NCBI GenBank assembly: GCA_027021365.1
Contig: JALUUM010000037.1
Span: forward strand, 39,025 to 103,024
DNA: 64,000 bases
Direction: 5' to 3'
DNA from: Spirochaetales bacterium
GTDB lineage: Bacteria > Spirochaetota > Spirochaetia > SZUA-6
Position numbers and translations under genes: made by a program. The number at the start of each line of letters is the position of its first letter. Positions within the stretch are counted from its first letter, which is position 1. This document shows positions 42,954 through 52,672 of this stretch, piece by piece. Below the pieces are notes generated by a model. It was not told the DNA's origin. It worked only from the letters and a program-made list of their open reading frames with translations, and ran no database searches.

Positions 42954-43442
42954 CTAAATCAAATTGTCATAAATATCCATAACCTTCTCTTCATCTTTCA
43001 CAATAAGCACGGAACAGGGAGCAATCCGCATGGCCCTCTCCGATTCATCAAGCATCGCCTCCCTCCTGCTCCTTATAGGTGAAAGCTCACCCAGTATTAA
43101 GAGGTCTATATCGTATTCCCTTATGCTCTTCTTGATTTCAACTGACACGGTACCACTTGTCTTGATAGTTTCCACCGCTACCCCCTTCTGCTCAGCAAGC
43201 TTGGTTACGTGTCGTAAGTAACGGTTTGCGTCTTCCTCCAGGTCTCTCTCGTACTCTTCCTCTTCCTCCCTTATGAAGATGTGGGATTTAAGAAGGTCGT
43301 TCAAGGCCCTTGTATTTATTACATAGATGGCATACATTTCGGCATCCAGAGCCCTGGCAAGTGTTACAGCGTAATGTGCCGCAGTTATCGACTGGAGTGT
43401 GCCATCGATATAAACCATCAATCTCTTAATAGGACTACTCAT
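42954..43442 (-). CDS. Universal stress protein (UspA family)
   Basis: 162 residues. RLMVYIDGTLQSITAAHYAVTLARALDAEMYAIYV and DLLILGELSPIR match the UspA fold, ending in APCSVLIV. The GxxG-x9-GS/T nucleotide loop is not intact (GELSPIRSRREAML), so ATP binding is doubtful. Family members modulate transport or stress responses. It overlaps the V-ATPase D gene by 8 bp, placing it in that operon. Confidence 0.85.
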   Translation of the reverse strand: MSSPIKRLMVYIDGTLQSITAAHYAVTLARALDAEMYAIYVINTRALNDLLKSHIFIREEEEEYERDLEEDANRYLRHVTKLAEQKGVAVETIKTSGTVSVEIKKSIREYDIDLLILGELSPIRSRREAMLDESERAMRIAPCSVLIVKDEEKVMDIYDNLI

Positions 43443-44070
43443 TCCCTTTCTCCTTTTTTTTCTCCAGCCTGTTCTTAACCATTTTCATTAGTACAAACAT
43501 ATCCCGTTCATTTTCTTCCAGACGATTCTGTATGTATTCCAGTGTCTCATCCAGTTCCGGTATTGCTATCTTTTCCAGTGCATTGACCTTGCGTATGGTC
43601 TTTTTGACCTCTCTTGCAAGTCTCATGATTGATATTTTGAGCTCTGCAAGCCGCCCCATATCCTGAAGGGCCTTCTTAAACTCCATTATTGCCCTGTCTA
43701 GCCAGAGGCTCGTTTCCATGGGGCTAAAATACGGGGGGTTGTCGTGAAAGGATGTTTCCACGAGCGGAAGCCTTACACCCATAACACGCCTCTGTCTCAC
43801 ATTCGCCTCGGCTTCCACGTTTATTCCGTTTTTTACATGCTGAATGCGGAGTTTACCCATATCCATGGAGGCTTTCTCCAGAGCCTTGAAACCATTGGCA
43901 AGAGTTTTTTCTATCCTGCTCTGATACTCATCCGCCTCGTCGACAATGTTCAAGAGCTCTATAACGAGGATATTCCGCTTTTGATCCAGGAGTTCATGCC
44001 CAAGGCGCGCAAAACTTAGTTCGTCCTTTATCTTTAAGAGGCTCGTTTTTGTAGGAGCAACGTTTCTCAC
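43435..44070 (-). CDS. atpD: V-type ATP synthase subunit D
   Basis: 211 residues, usual length. NVAPTKTSLLKIKDELSFARLGHELLDQKRNIL, the RQRRVMGVRLPLVE segment and the long C-terminal coiled coil identify the central rotor stalk. It transmits rotation between the A3B3 head and the membrane ring. The start is GTG 44070, with GGAG six bases upstream. Confidence 0.93.
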   Translation of the reverse strand: MRNVAPTKTSLLKIKDELSFARLGHELLDQKRNILVIELLNIVDEADEYQSRIEKTLANGFKALEKASMDMGKLRIQHVKNGINVEAEANVRQRRVMGVRLPLVETSFHDNPPYFSPMETSLWLDRAIMEFKKALQDMGRLAELKISIMRLAREVKKTIRKVNALEKIAIPELDETLEYIQNRLEENERDMFVLMKMVKNRLEKKKEKGNE

Positions 44071-44100
44071 TTCAGTCTCCTCTTGGCTGATCTCATGCCC

Positions 44101-44128
44101 GTTAACCCGTGGCTGTTAACTCGTGCCT
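44101..44128. repeat. 14-bp tandem repeat before the V-ATPase D gene
   Basis: GTTAACCCGTGGCT and GTTAACTCGTGCCT are adjacent and agree at 12 of 14 positions, in the 92-bp gap between subunits B and D. Confidence 0.75.
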
Positions 44129-44162
44129 GAGCCCTCATCATCAGACTCTCATCCCCGCTTCC

Positions 44163-45584
44163 TCACAGCGAATCACCCGAATAGTAGTACTTGTCAAGCT
44201 CTTCTTCGGTAATCCTGTGAAGCTCCTCTGCCGGTAGCTTCTTTAAAACCTTCCAGCCGAGGTCCAGTGTCTCCGTAATCGTCCTCTCCTCATCGATCCT
44301 TTGAGAAACAAACTTCCTCTCGAAGGCCTCTCCGAACTCGAGGTACTGGTGATCCAGTGGGGTAAGCTCCTCCTCCCCTATTACGGAGGCAAGGTTTCTT
44401 ACATCCTTTACGTAACTGTATGCTGCAAACAGCTGGCTTGCAAGGTGCGGGTGGTCCTCGCGCGTCATTCCCTTTCCGATACCATCCTTCATAAGCCTCG
44501 AGAGGGAGGGAAGACCAGCGATTGGTGGGTATATGTTTCTGTTGAACATCTCCCTTTCGAAAACAATCTGTCCCTCCGTTATGTAACCTGTTAAATCCGG
44601 AATCGGGTGTGATATGTCGTCATTTGGCATGGTAAGGATTGGAAGCTGAGTAATAGAGCCCTTCTTCCCCTTGATCATGCCGGAACGCTCGTAAATCTCT
44701 GCAAGGTCGGAGTATAGGTATCCCGGATACCCCTTTCTAGAGGGAATCTCTCCCCTTATCGTTGATATTTCACGCAGGGACTCGCAGTAGTTAGACATGT
44801 CTGTCATTATCACAAGTACATGCATGTCCTTATCGAATGCAAGGTGCTCAGCAAGTGTTAGAGCTGTTCTCGGGGTTATTATTCTCTCTATGGAAGGGTC
44901 GTCTGCAAGCGATAGAAACAATGCAACCTTGTCTATTACTCCCGAGTCCTCGAACGATTTTATGAAGTAGCGTGCAACATCGTGCTTAACACCCATGGCA
45001 ACAAAGACGACTGCAAAATTTGTTTCACCCCCCAGTATCTTCGCCTGCCTTGCAATCTGGGCTGCAAGTTCATTGTGCGGAAGTCCGTTTCCGGAAAAGA
45101 TGGGAAGCTTCTGCCCCCTTATAAGGGTATTCATTCCATCGATTGCAGAGATACCCGTTTGAATAAAATCACGGGGGTACTCCCGCGCAGTCGGGTTTAT
45201 AGGCCTTCCGTTTACATCCTCCTCCGTATCACTTACAGGCGGTGGCCCCCCGTCTATCGGCTGACCTAATCCATTGAACATCCTTCCAAGCATCTTCTCC
45301 GTAACGCCAAGCATAAGGGGTTCACCCCGAAAGCGGGCACTCGTTCCGGGCAGGTTGAGCCCAGAGGCTCCCTCGAACACCTGAACAACAACTACATCCC
45401 GTGATGTATCAAGAACCATACCAAGCCTTGCCTTCCCATCGGGATCCACTATCTCCACAAGCTCCCTGTATCCTATCGGGTGGGTATTCTTTATGAATAC
45501 AAGGGCACCATCTATCTTTTCCACACCAATATACTCACGCCCCGAAAGGAGCTTTTTCTCTATATCGGGTATATTCTCACGCAT
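44163..45584 (-). CDS. atpB: V-type ATP synthase subunit B
   Basis: About 473 residues. [16 protein letters not shown], the modified P-loop region [13 protein letters not shown] and FAYSY-like [12 protein letters not shown] are subunit B hallmarks; it lacks a true Walker A and is the regulatory nucleotide subunit. ATG 45584 is supported by GGAG at 7 nt and overlaps the subunit A stop; a longer frame from 45665 would run far into that gene. Confidence 0.95.
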   Translation of the reverse strand: MRENIPDIEKKLLSGREYIGVEKIDGALVFIKNTHPIGYRELVEIVDPDGKARLGMVLDTSRDVVVVQVFEGASGLNLPGTSARFRGEPLMLGVTEKMLGRMFNGLGQPIDGGPPPVSDTEEDVNGRPINPTAREYPRDFIQTGISAIDGMNTLIRGQKLPIFSGNGLPHNELAAQIARQAKILGGETNFAVVFVAMGVKHDVARYFIKSFEDSGVIDKVALFLSLADDPSIERIITPRTALTLAEHLAFDKDMHVLVIMTDMSNYCESLREISTIRGEIPSRKGYPGYLYSDLAEIYERSGMIKGKKGSITQLPILTMPNDDISHPIPDLTGYITEGQIVFEREMFNRNIYPPIAGLPSLSRLMKDGIGKGMTREDHPHLASQLFAAYSYVKDVRNLASVIGEEELTPLDHQYLEFGEAFERKFVSQRIDEERTITETLDLGWKVLKKLPAEELHRITEEELDKYYYSGDSL

Positions 45585-47400
45585 AAATCGACTCCAGTTG
45601 AGCAAAGGACCTCTCCAGACGGGCAAGCAGTTTATCCAGTGCAGCAGCATCCTCGTTTGAAACACTGAACTTCATCTTCATGATATCCTGAAGCACCTTC
45701 ATTTTCTTTAAATCAATAAGGGTCATCCCCCTCTTTATTGCGGCAGAACCCTTTCTCCAGTACGTTACGATTATTTCCAGCATCTTCATCTGCTTTTCCA
45801 CTGTGGAATACCTGTCTACCTCGTCGAAGGCATTCTGCTGAAGGAAGGCATTCTTTACCATTGTACAGACTTCTATTATGAACCTCTGGCTGTCCGGCAG
45901 GGCATCTGGTCCCACAAGCTTTACAACCTGTTGAAGCCTCACCTCTCGTTGCAAAAGCTCCATAATCTCTCCCCTGTACTCCTGCCATCTCTCGCTCACG
46001 TGCTCGTCCCACCAGGGAGTCACATCATCCAAATACTCACTGTAGCTGTCCAGCCAGGAGATAGCCGGGTAGTGCCTCGAGTTTGCAAGCTGCCTATCCA
46101 GCGCCCAGAAACATCTTACAAAACGTTTCGTGTGCTGTGTAACGGGCTCTGAAAAATCCCCGCCCGGCGGTGAAACGGCACCTATTATAGAAACAGAACC
46201 CGTCTCCCCGAAGAGGGTCTCCATGTAGCCACCCCTCTCATAGAACTCGGCAATCCTCGTGGGAAGGTATGCAGGGAACCCCTCCTCTGCAGGCATCTCC
46301 TCCATTCTTCCGGAAAGCTCACGAAGTGCCTCCGCCCACCTGGAGGTTGAATCAGCCATCACCGCCACATGCAAGCCCTGATCCCTGTAGTACTCGGCAA
46401 GAGTTACACCGGTATAGATACTTGCCTCTCGTGCTGAAACGGGCATGTTTGAAGTGTTGGCTATGAGAACCGTTCTTTCCATAAGGCTTAAACCTGTTCT
46501 AGGATCTACAAGTTTGGGAAACTCCGTTAAAACATCCGTCATCTCGTTTCCGCGTTCGCCACAGCCTATATAGGTTATTATGTCAGCATCGCACCACTTT
46601 GCTATTGCATGTTGTGTCATTGTCTTTCCCGTTCCGAATCCACCGGGAATTGCCACTGTTCCTCCCTTTGCCACGGGAAAGAAGGTATCGATTACTCTTT
46701 GACCTGTTATAAGCGGAATATTCAAGGGAAGCCTCTGTCGGACCGGCCTTGCAACCCGAATAGGCCATTCATGTTTTAGGTAGATGCTCTTCTCACCTTC
46801 CTCTGTTTCCACGATTCCGATTTCATCCTCTACCGTATAGTCACCCTCACCTGCAAGTTTTTTAAGCCTCCCATGCATTAGAGGGGGAATAAGAATCTTA
46901 TGAAGCACATGGCTTGTTTCCTGAACCGTGCCTATAACCATTCCGCCTGTTACCTCTATACCAGCGTCTTTTTTATTCCTTTTACCAGTACTCTTCCCAC
47001 CTGCCACAACCCCCTCAACCGAAACGGCAGGAACAAAATGCCACTTCTTCTTTCTGTCCAGAGCCTTTATCGTTTCGCCCCTCTTTATAAAAGGCCCTGT
47101 TGCATTACGTATCAATTCCAGTGGCCGCTGGATACCATCGTAGATCGTGCCGATTAAACCAGGCCCCAGTTCGACGGAGAGAGGCATTCCTGAACCGTAG
47201 ATGTTCTCTCCCGGCTTAAGCCCTGTCGTATCCTCGTAAACCTGGATTATTGCCCTTGCCCCCTCCAGCTTTATCAATTCACCGATAAGCCTTGCCTCGC
47301 CCACCTGGACAAGTTCCAGCATTATTGCATCGGTAATGCCAAATGCCTCGACAACGGGGCCATTTACCCTGTGTATCTTTCCTATTACCCTTTCAGCCAT
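45577..47400 (-). CDS. atpA: V-type ATP synthase catalytic subunit A
   Basis: 607 residues. The P-loop GGFGTGKT lies at residues 253-260, and [25 protein letters not shown] and [14 protein letters not shown] follow in order. It hydrolyses or makes ATP in the soluble head. It overlaps subunit E by 8 bp and subunit B by 8 bp, showing tight coupling. The ion moved by the complex (proton or sodium) is set by subunit K. Confidence 0.96.
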   Translation of the reverse strand: MAERVIGKIHRVNGPVVEAFGITDAIMLELVQVGEARLIGELIKLEGARAIIQVYEDTTGLKPGENIYGSGMPLSVELGPGLIGTIYDGIQRPLELIRNATGPFIKRGETIKALDRKKKWHFVPAVSVEGVVAGGKSTGKRNKKDAGIEVTGGMVIGTVQETSHVLHKILIPPLMHGRLKKLAGEGDYTVEDEIGIVETEEGEKSIYLKHEWPIRVARPVRQRLPLNIPLITGQRVIDTFFPVAKGGTVAIPGGFGTGKTMTQHAIAKWCDADIITYIGCGERGNEMTDVLTEFPKLVDPRTGLSLMERTVLIANTSNMPVSAREASIYTGVTLAEYYRDQGLHVAVMADSTSRWAEALRELSGRMEEMPAEEGFPAYLPTRIAEFYERGGYMETLFGETGSVSIIGAVSPPGGDFSEPVTQHTKRFVRCFWALDRQLANSRHYPAISWLDSYSEYLDDVTPWWDEHVSERWQEYRGEIMELLQREVRLQQVVKLVGPDALPDSQRFIIEVCTMVKNAFLQQNAFDEVDRYSTVEKQMKMLEIIVTYWRKGSAAIKRGMTLIDLKKMKVLQDIMKMKFSVSNEDAAALDKLLARLERSFAQLESIYA

Positions 47401-48070
47401 TTAATTCACCATATACAAGTTTTCTTATTCTGTCTTGATCACGGTAGATTCGTGTTTCAACCTGGTTGTTGTAGGATAGTTTTCCTCCTCCGTCTTTCAG
47501 AACAACCCCCTGGCCTTTAAGCCTCGGCTCTTTGGATATTTTTAATTTTATCTCCCTCTTCATTATTCTTTTAAACTCTCTCTCACATTCCCTTAATAGC
47601 TTTTCATCTACCGCATCAACAGGGGAAAAGTTTACAAAGGCTTCCTCAGTATCCAGCCCTATTGCAGCCTCTGTTATCCACCCCTTAAGGATACCTCTGT
47701 AATTCGCAGAAGAGGTAAGCTCATTAATTTTCTTTCGAACCATGTCTATAACAAGCCCGAATAGCTCATCCTCGGCCTTGAGCTCCAATCTCCGCACCTC
47801 CACTGTTGTTCTTGCCCTGAAATTATTTTCTATTCCTCTTGCAAGTTCATCCGCCCTTTTTGAAGCCTTCTTTAGTATTTCCTTTGCCTGTGCCTCTGAA
47901 TCCTTAAGGCGCCTTTCAACCTGCTCCTTGGCCTCCCTGATAATTTTTTCAGCTTCAGCCTCCGCCTGTTTCATTATTCCTTCTATTAATGAGAGGCTGT
48001 TTTCATTAAGGCCGGAATTAGAGCCGGATTCTTTCTCATTGCTCGTCTTGCCGATTATTTTATCTTTCAT
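47393..48070 (-). CDS. atpE: V-type ATP synthase subunit E
   Basis: 225 residues. A long N-terminal helix rich in Glu, Lys and Ala (LIEGIMKQAEAEAEKIIREAKEQVE) and a compact C-terminal domain (GQGVVLKDGGGKLSYNNQVETRI) fit the peripheral stalk subunit. It holds the head against the membrane part. It overlaps subunit A. Confidence 0.88.
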   Translation of the reverse strand: MKDKIIGKTSNEKESGSNSGLNENSLSLIEGIMKQAEAEAEKIIREAKEQVERRLKDSEAQAKEILKKASKRADELARGIENNFRARTTVEVRRLELKAEDELFGLVIDMVRKKINELTSSANYRGILKGWITEAAIGLDTEEAFVNFSPVDAVDEKLLRECEREFKRIMKREIKLKISKEPRLKGQGVVLKDGGGKLSYNNQVETRIYRDQDRIRKLVYGELNG

Positions 48071-48078
48071 CGCTTCTT

Positions 48079-48102
48079 ATGCCCTTTTCTATGCCCTTTT
48101 CT
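48079..48102. repeat. 12-bp tandem repeat before the V-ATPase E gene
   Basis: ATGCCCTTTTCT occurs twice in a row just upstream of the subunit E start. On the mRNA strand each copy supplies an AGAAAAGGG-like purine run. Confidence 0.8.
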
Positions 48103-48125
48103 AACCTTAAGTCCATCCTGCCATC

Positions 48126-48434
48126 CTACTGAAGCTTTATACCGATTGCATTGTTTACAAGTTCCCTTATACCGGGTTTGCCTTGCATCTTCCCCAGCCT
48201 GTCCGGTATTTCAACGATAAGGGGAAAGCCAATTGTAAATATGTAATGCTCTACTAAAGGGCGAATCATGTCTGCAATTCTCTCCGTAATTATAATAATT
48301 CCATTTTCCCTGTCAGAGAGGGCCTCCTTGAAGGCTGCATCAGCCTCGCTCTCATTTGATACCTGCCTTCCCTTAACCCCTACCATGCCAAAACCGAGAA
48401 TTGTATCTTCATCACCAATTACAAAATATTTCAT
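48126..48434 (-). CDS. atpF: V-type ATP synthase subunit F
   Basis: 102 residues. KYFVIGDEDTILGFGMVGVKG and GIIIITERIADMI are diagnostic. It binds subunit D in the central rotor stalk. It follows a G-rich repeated leader of 164 bp, the longest gap in the operon. Confidence 0.92.
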   Translation of the reverse strand: MKYFVIGDEDTILGFGMVGVKGRQVSNESEADAAFKEALSDRENGIIIITERIADMIRPLVEHYIFTIGFPLIVEIPDRLGKMQGKPGIRELVNNAIGIKLQ

Positions 48435-48598
48435 TGCGCAAACTTACCTCTGACAGGCAAAACCCTGTGTAGGGGAATGCCCCATTTAGTGCAAAACCCT
48501 ATTATGAGAATGCCTCATGCAGGGCACCCCCCACTTAGAGTAACACCCCATGCAGATTAAACCCCATTTACGGCCCCCACACGTAGAGTAAAACCCCG
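48435..48598 (-). repeat. G-rich degenerate repeat array between V-ATPase K and F genes
   Basis: On the mRNA strand about nine units of 13-19 nt follow each other, each starting near TGGGG and often continuing TTTTACTCTA. Examples are TGGGGTTTAATCTGCA and TGGGGTGTTACTCTAAG. No reading frame or intrinsic terminator was found. Regularly spaced GGGG tracts could form G-quadruplexes or slow ribosomes and polymerase. Confidence 0.7.
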
Positions 48599-48970
48599 TT
48601 AAAACTTACCAAGTATCATAAGTGCCGTAATAAAGCCGAATACAACAAGCCCCTCTCCAAGTGCTATGAAAATGAGTGCCTGTGTACCAAGCTCCGGTTT
48701 TTCCCCCATTGCTCCCATTGCTGCAGAACCCACATTGGAAATTGCAAGACCCGCACTAACGGCTCCAAAACCAAAGGCTACCGCTGCCGCTATCAGCCCC
48801 CACTTTGCAATATCAGCCTGAGCCTGGGTAACTTCCCTTGCGCCAGTACCTGTCTCTGCCTGTGCAAAAACATGTCCCACTGCAAAAAAGGTAAAAAGTG
48901 CAACAAATACGATTATAAAGATTAAACTGAATCGTATCCTCTTTTTTAGACGTTTCTGCTGCTTGTTCAT
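48599..48970 (-). CDS. atpK: V-type ATP synthase subunit K (proteolipid ring), with N-terminal extension
   Basis: 123 residues. The last 75 form one hairpin of two membrane helices: WGLIAAAVAFGFGAVSAGLAI and ALIFIALGEGLVVFGFITAL, with the ion-binding Glu in GEGLV. Ahead of it is a basic N-terminus and hydrophobic stretch ending VGHVFAQAE that resembles a cleavable signal peptide. This single-hairpin form differs from the four-helix version of many V-ATPases. It forms the rotating ring. Confidence 0.9.
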   Translation of the reverse strand: MNKQQKRLKKRIRFSLIFIIVFVALFTFFAVGHVFAQAETGTGAREVTQAQADIAKWGLIAAAVAFGFGAVSAGLAISNVGSAAMGAMGEKPELGTQALIFIALGEGLVVFGFITALMILGKF

Positions 48971-49014
48971 CTGTCTCTCCCTCCGCTTTTATTTTATATT
49001 AAAATTATGTTACT

Positions 49015-51141
49015 CTATGTTACTCCAAGCTTCTCACCTTTCGGGTTACCCTGGTTCCTATCCCTTCCAAGACTTCTAAGAGAGATTGGCTCGTATGCTT
49101 TTCCGTTACCAATAAAATACTTTGAAAAGAACTCATAGTAGTTAAGCCTTAATGCCTGCACCCCGGCAGAGAGGCCCTCTAAAAGAATTATCAAGATGTT
49201 ACCTGTGATAAGTATCAAATAGCTTGATACCGTAAAATGCCCGTTACTGGCTGTCATTTTTGCAATGGAGAAGAAGGCAATCAAAAGGCTTACATGCGCT
49301 ATACCCAGCCCGGCAACTCGCATAAAGGAAAGGGTGTTAGCAAGGTAGCCTGTAAATATTTCAAGCATCTCTACCATCCAGTCCATGAAAAAGTTTACAA
49401 GTAAGAATGGTGAAAAGTGTTTGCGGGCCTCAGCTCTGTTCTCTTTCCGTTCTTCCCTGCTCTTTCTAAAATACTCTATAGGCGACTTAAAAAACAGGAG
49501 AATAAGCGGGAGTCCCACCATGGGTAGTAAGATAGAAGCAGGAAGAAGTTCCCTGTATCCGTGATTTACAAGGTAGTATGCGACATAAACACCGGTACCA
49601 TATAACCAGCCACCTACAAGACCTCCCTTGGAAAGTATCAACTCTAACCATTCTCTCCTTAATATCAGATTCACCCAGTTTAAGAGCAAGCCTATTGCAA
49701 TTATCGTGATACCAAAGTAAATGGTGATTGTAAGAATATCATAGACACTCCTAACGGGACTCCCAAGGGTTGTTTCACCTGCAATAACACCGTGGTAGTT
49801 AAACCAAAGGGGCGGAAACAACTGGAAGCCAAAGTAGGAGCCAAAGAGAACCCCCGTTACAATGGCCGCAACTCCGCACCAGGCAAGTAGCCCGAAAAGT
49901 GAGCTTCTATCCTTTTTAGCACTTTTCTTTCCAAGCAAGAGTCCCCAAACCCCGGCCAGCAGAATAACGAAGCCCTGCCCCACATCGGCAAACATCAACC
50001 CAAACATCGAAAGGTATGAAAGTGCCACCAGCGGGGTGGGATCAATTGTACCGTACTTCGGAATATCGTAACTCTTAACCAGCATCTGAAAGGGTTTAAA
50101 TAGTGCCGGGTTTTTCATCTCCACCGGAGCCTCGAGCTGCCTTCCAAGCTCCCTCTTCACCCGCTCCGGTGAGTACCACTCGATATAGATGTTTCCCCCT
50201 GTCACCTTTTTAAGGGCAGACTCCACAGCCTTCCTGTATTCCTCGGGAAGCCAGCCAGAGAACTCCACCGTTCTCTTCGTTGTTCCGAAGTTGGATTGAA
50301 TCCGCAAGTATAGTTCATCGATACTTAGCCTCTGCCAGATATCTACCAGGTTGTCCCTTCTCTCCTCCACCACTGCCCTGTACCTCGAATCGAGCTTGTC
50401 CAATTCCTTTTTTCGTTTTTCAATCTTTTCGGCAAGGTCAAAAAGAAGGTTGGGCCTGTTTAGATTGATATTTTTCACCGCCGTAACCGGCTTCCAATCA
50501 TATCTCTCCAGTATTCTGTTAAGTTCATCCTGGTACTTCTTTAAGGCTATAACCATGGAAATGCCGTAGTCAGAACCCAGAGCCTTTTCCCCAGGAGGGC
50601 TTGAAGAAATGAGTACACCTGTGATTTTTTCAAGCTCTGCCTCCAGCTCCCTTTTCTTTGAAAGGTTAAACTTTCCAATCTTCATTACAATGAATGAGTA
50701 AGGCTTGTTGGTCTCGGGAATTACAGAGATATTTTTAAAGTATTCAGCCTCATCGTGCATCTTCCTTAATTTCACAAGTTCCTTTTTTATAGCATCACGT
50801 TTTAAATCCACCTCTTCCAGTGAAGCAGAAATCTTTTCTAAGAGCCTCTCGGTTTCCTCTACCCTTATATGGGTAAAATTCTTTAAATCGGGAAGGAAGT
50901 TTTCCTGCGGGTTTAAATCAATAATCTCTAAGAGCGAGGCTATTCCTTTCTTTATTTCACTAATCCTCTCCGGTGGAACGGGAGAACCCACCACATTCAG
51001 GTGCTGCTCCCACTTTTCTGAAATTTCCTTTGTATCTATAAACTCGAGAACGCCGAGATCCAGCAGTTTCAGGGTTACCGCCTCTGAATATTTAGGAAAG
51101 GTTACTGCAAACATGTAGGCCATCTTTACCGGTGTTATCAT
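49015..51141 (-). CDS. atpI: V-type ATP synthase subunit I (membrane stator)
   Basis: 708 residues. The N-terminal half is soluble with long helices; the C-terminal half has about seven to eight membrane segments including GLMFADVGQGFVILLAGVWG, NTLSFMRVAGLGIAHVSL and EGLSAGVQALRLNYYEFFSKYF. These carry the ion half-channels opposite the K ring. Its start overlaps the subunit C stop as ATGA. Confidence 0.94.
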   Translation of the reverse strand: MITPVKMAYMFAVTFPKYSEAVTLKLLDLGVLEFIDTKEISEKWEQHLNVVGSPVPPERISEIKKGIASLLEIIDLNPQENFLPDLKNFTHIRVEETERLLEKISASLEEVDLKRDAIKKELVKLRKMHDEAEYFKNISVIPETNKPYSFIVMKIGKFNLSKKRELEAELEKITGVLISSSPPGEKALGSDYGISMVIALKKYQDELNRILERYDWKPVTAVKNINLNRPNLLFDLAEKIEKRKKELDKLDSRYRAVVEERRDNLVDIWQRLSIDELYLRIQSNFGTTKRTVEFSGWLPEEYRKAVESALKKVTGGNIYIEWYSPERVKRELGRQLEAPVEMKNPALFKPFQMLVKSYDIPKYGTIDPTPLVALSYLSMFGLMFADVGQGFVILLAGVWGLLLGKKSAKKDRSSLFGLLAWCGVAAIVTGVLFGSYFGFQLFPPLWFNYHGVIAGETTLGSPVRSVYDILTITIYFGITIIAIGLLLNWVNLILRREWLELILSKGGLVGGWLYGTGVYVAYYLVNHGYRELLPASILLPMVGLPLILLFFKSPIEYFRKSREERKENRAEARKHFSPFLLVNFFMDWMVEMLEIFTGYLANTLSFMRVAGLGIAHVSLLIAFFSIAKMTASNGHFTVSSYLILITGNILIILLEGLSAGVQALRLNYYEFFSKYFIGNGKAYEPISLRSLGRDRNQGNPKGEKLGVT

Positions 51142-52223
51142 AGCATCGCCCTAATTTCCTCTTGCCCCTTACGATAGTACTTGGCGTTAAGAATCGTTAT
51201 TATTTTTCTAATTTCGTTCCTCTTCAGGATAAAATAGGCAAGCATTATTCCAACTGTAAACGGATAACCACAGAGAATATGAAAGACTTCTCTTTTTTCA
51301 ATCTCCTTTAACATACTCTCTAACAGTTCGAGGCGAGCATAACTGTCCTGTGTACCGGTAAAGAGTAACGAGGCAAACCTTTCATAACTTCCCTTCATAA
51401 GGGTAGTAATAATTTCCATTGGTTGAAGACTATAAACAGATGCAAAGGATTTTGCTTTAAGGCTGTAACCGTTTGGAATTAAGAACGAAACAGCCTTCTC
51501 TGCCGGAAAATTGTACATGCTCTTTAATCGAACAATCCATTCGACGTTCTGAATATCAATTTCCACTCCTATGAAACGCTTTGCAATTCTTGAATCGGTC
51601 TTGCTCAGGCTGCCTATTGCATCCGTAAGGTTTATATAGAAATATTTATCCAGTGCTATCTCTATGGGAAAGAGGCTGTTGATTTCCTTAAAATCGGAGA
51701 TACCCTCGTCAATTACATCCAGATAGGGAGTCTCCTTAAGAAGAAGGGCGACCTTTTCGATATTTTCCGCATTCAGGATACCTTCGATTGGTAAGTGGTG
51801 GATTATCGGATTCGGATAGAGATACTGCTTTTCCTCTTCTATGGTATCCTCTGTCATGTGCGGGTCCAGTTTTTTCCTGAACCATAACCTTAATATATTT
51901 TTAAGATTGTCTATCTCATACCTGTTTACAAGAGCCTTTACAAAATCAAGAAGATCTTTTTCTACGTATTTAAAAATTTCCAGGTAAAGATTGATCTCCC
52001 TTTGGGTGAGCATTAGCTCTGCCTGTCTTAAATCCCTTGAAGATTCCCAGGTATCCTTAAGCCCTTTGAACGGGGATGATTCAAGAAGCTGAAAGGCATC
52101 ATCCAAGTTTCTGCTTTCTATCAACCTTGTAAAAAACTCGTCATCAAGCAGCTTCCCGATACGGGTTCTGAGTTTTGCATTGATATAACCATACTTTTTT
52201 AATCTGCTCTTCATTATTTGCAT
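51138..52223 (-). CDS. atpC: V-type ATP synthase subunit C
   Basis: 361 residues. KSRLKKYGYINAKLRTRIGKLL and the three-fold helical repeats (DLLDFVKALVNRYEIDNLKNILRLWF; EGILNAENIEKVALLL) match the C/d subunit that links the rotor stalk to the ring. The start may be ATG 52223 or 52214; neither has a strong ribosome site. Confidence 0.88.
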   Translation of the reverse strand: MQIMKSRLKKYGYINAKLRTRIGKLLDDEFFTRLIESRNLDDAFQLLESSPFKGLKDTWESSRDLRQAELMLTQREINLYLEIFKYVEKDLLDFVKALVNRYEIDNLKNILRLWFRKKLDPHMTEDTIEEEKQYLYPNPIIHHLPIEGILNAENIEKVALLLKETPYLDVIDEGISDFKEINSLFPIEIALDKYFYINLTDAIGSLSKTDSRIAKRFIGVEIDIQNVEWIVRLKSMYNFPAEKAVSFLIPNGYSLKAKSFASVYSLQPMEIITTLMKGSYERFASLLFTGTQDSYARLELLESMLKEIEKREVFHILCGYPFTVGIMLAYFILKRNEIRKIITILNAKYYRKGQEEIRAML

Positions 52224-52245
52224 TTTAAAAACTCTGTTTTAAAAA

Positions 52246-52563
52246 CTAAAAATCAGGCTTTATCACAATCTCCACAATTTTTTCCACCAGTTTTTCAAGC
52301 TGCTCCCTGTGATTCTCCAGGTACTCCTTCTTTTTAGCCTTTGCCCTCTCTAATTCTTTTTTATAGTTACTCTTCGCCTTTTTCTTTGCCTCTGCCACCC
52401 TCTTCTGTATAAGGCTTTGGGCCTTTGCCTTCGCCTTTTCTATGATTGCAGCGCTCTCTCTTTCTGCCCTGTTCTTAATGGAAGAAGCCTCCTGTCTTGC
52501 CTTTCTTACGATTGCTTCCGCCTCTTCCTCTGCCTTTGCTATCTCCTGCATTATCCTCTGCAT
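52246..52563 (-). CDS. V-type ATP synthase subunit H/G (peripheral stalk)
   Basis: 105 residues, almost entirely one helix (EIAKAEEEAEAIVRKARQEA, then Lys/Ala/Glu repeats). It pairs with subunit E in the peripheral stalk, equivalent to archaeal AhaH. It is the first gene of the operon. The start may be ATG 52563 or ATG 52551; the second begins at the conserved MQEI. Confidence 0.85.
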   Translation of the reverse strand: MQRIMQEIAKAEEEAEAIVRKARQEASSIKNRAERESAAIIEKAKAKAQSLIQKRVAEAKKKAKSNYKKELERAKAKKKEYLENHREQLEKLVEKIVEIVIKPDF

Positions 52564-52574
52564 GGTGAAAGTAT

Positions 52575-52580
52575 ATTATA
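52575..52580 (-). promoter_or_regulatory. -10 box of the V-ATPase operon
   Basis: TATAAT on the minus strand lies only 12 bp before the ATG at 52563, which would leave a leader of about 5 nt for that start or about 17 nt for ATG 52551. The -35 region is poor. Confidence 0.45.
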
Positions 52581-52672
52581 GGTTTTGAAAATGCACAATT
52601 ATTAAACACAAAGATACCCATATTATACAAAAAGATTTTCATTAGCTAATTTTTTTGGTAATATTAAATAAG

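Noticed and set aside
45585..45665. Longer N-terminus for V-ATPase subunit B
   Set aside because: The extension lies wholly within the subunit A gene, and a well-spaced ribosome site precedes 45584.
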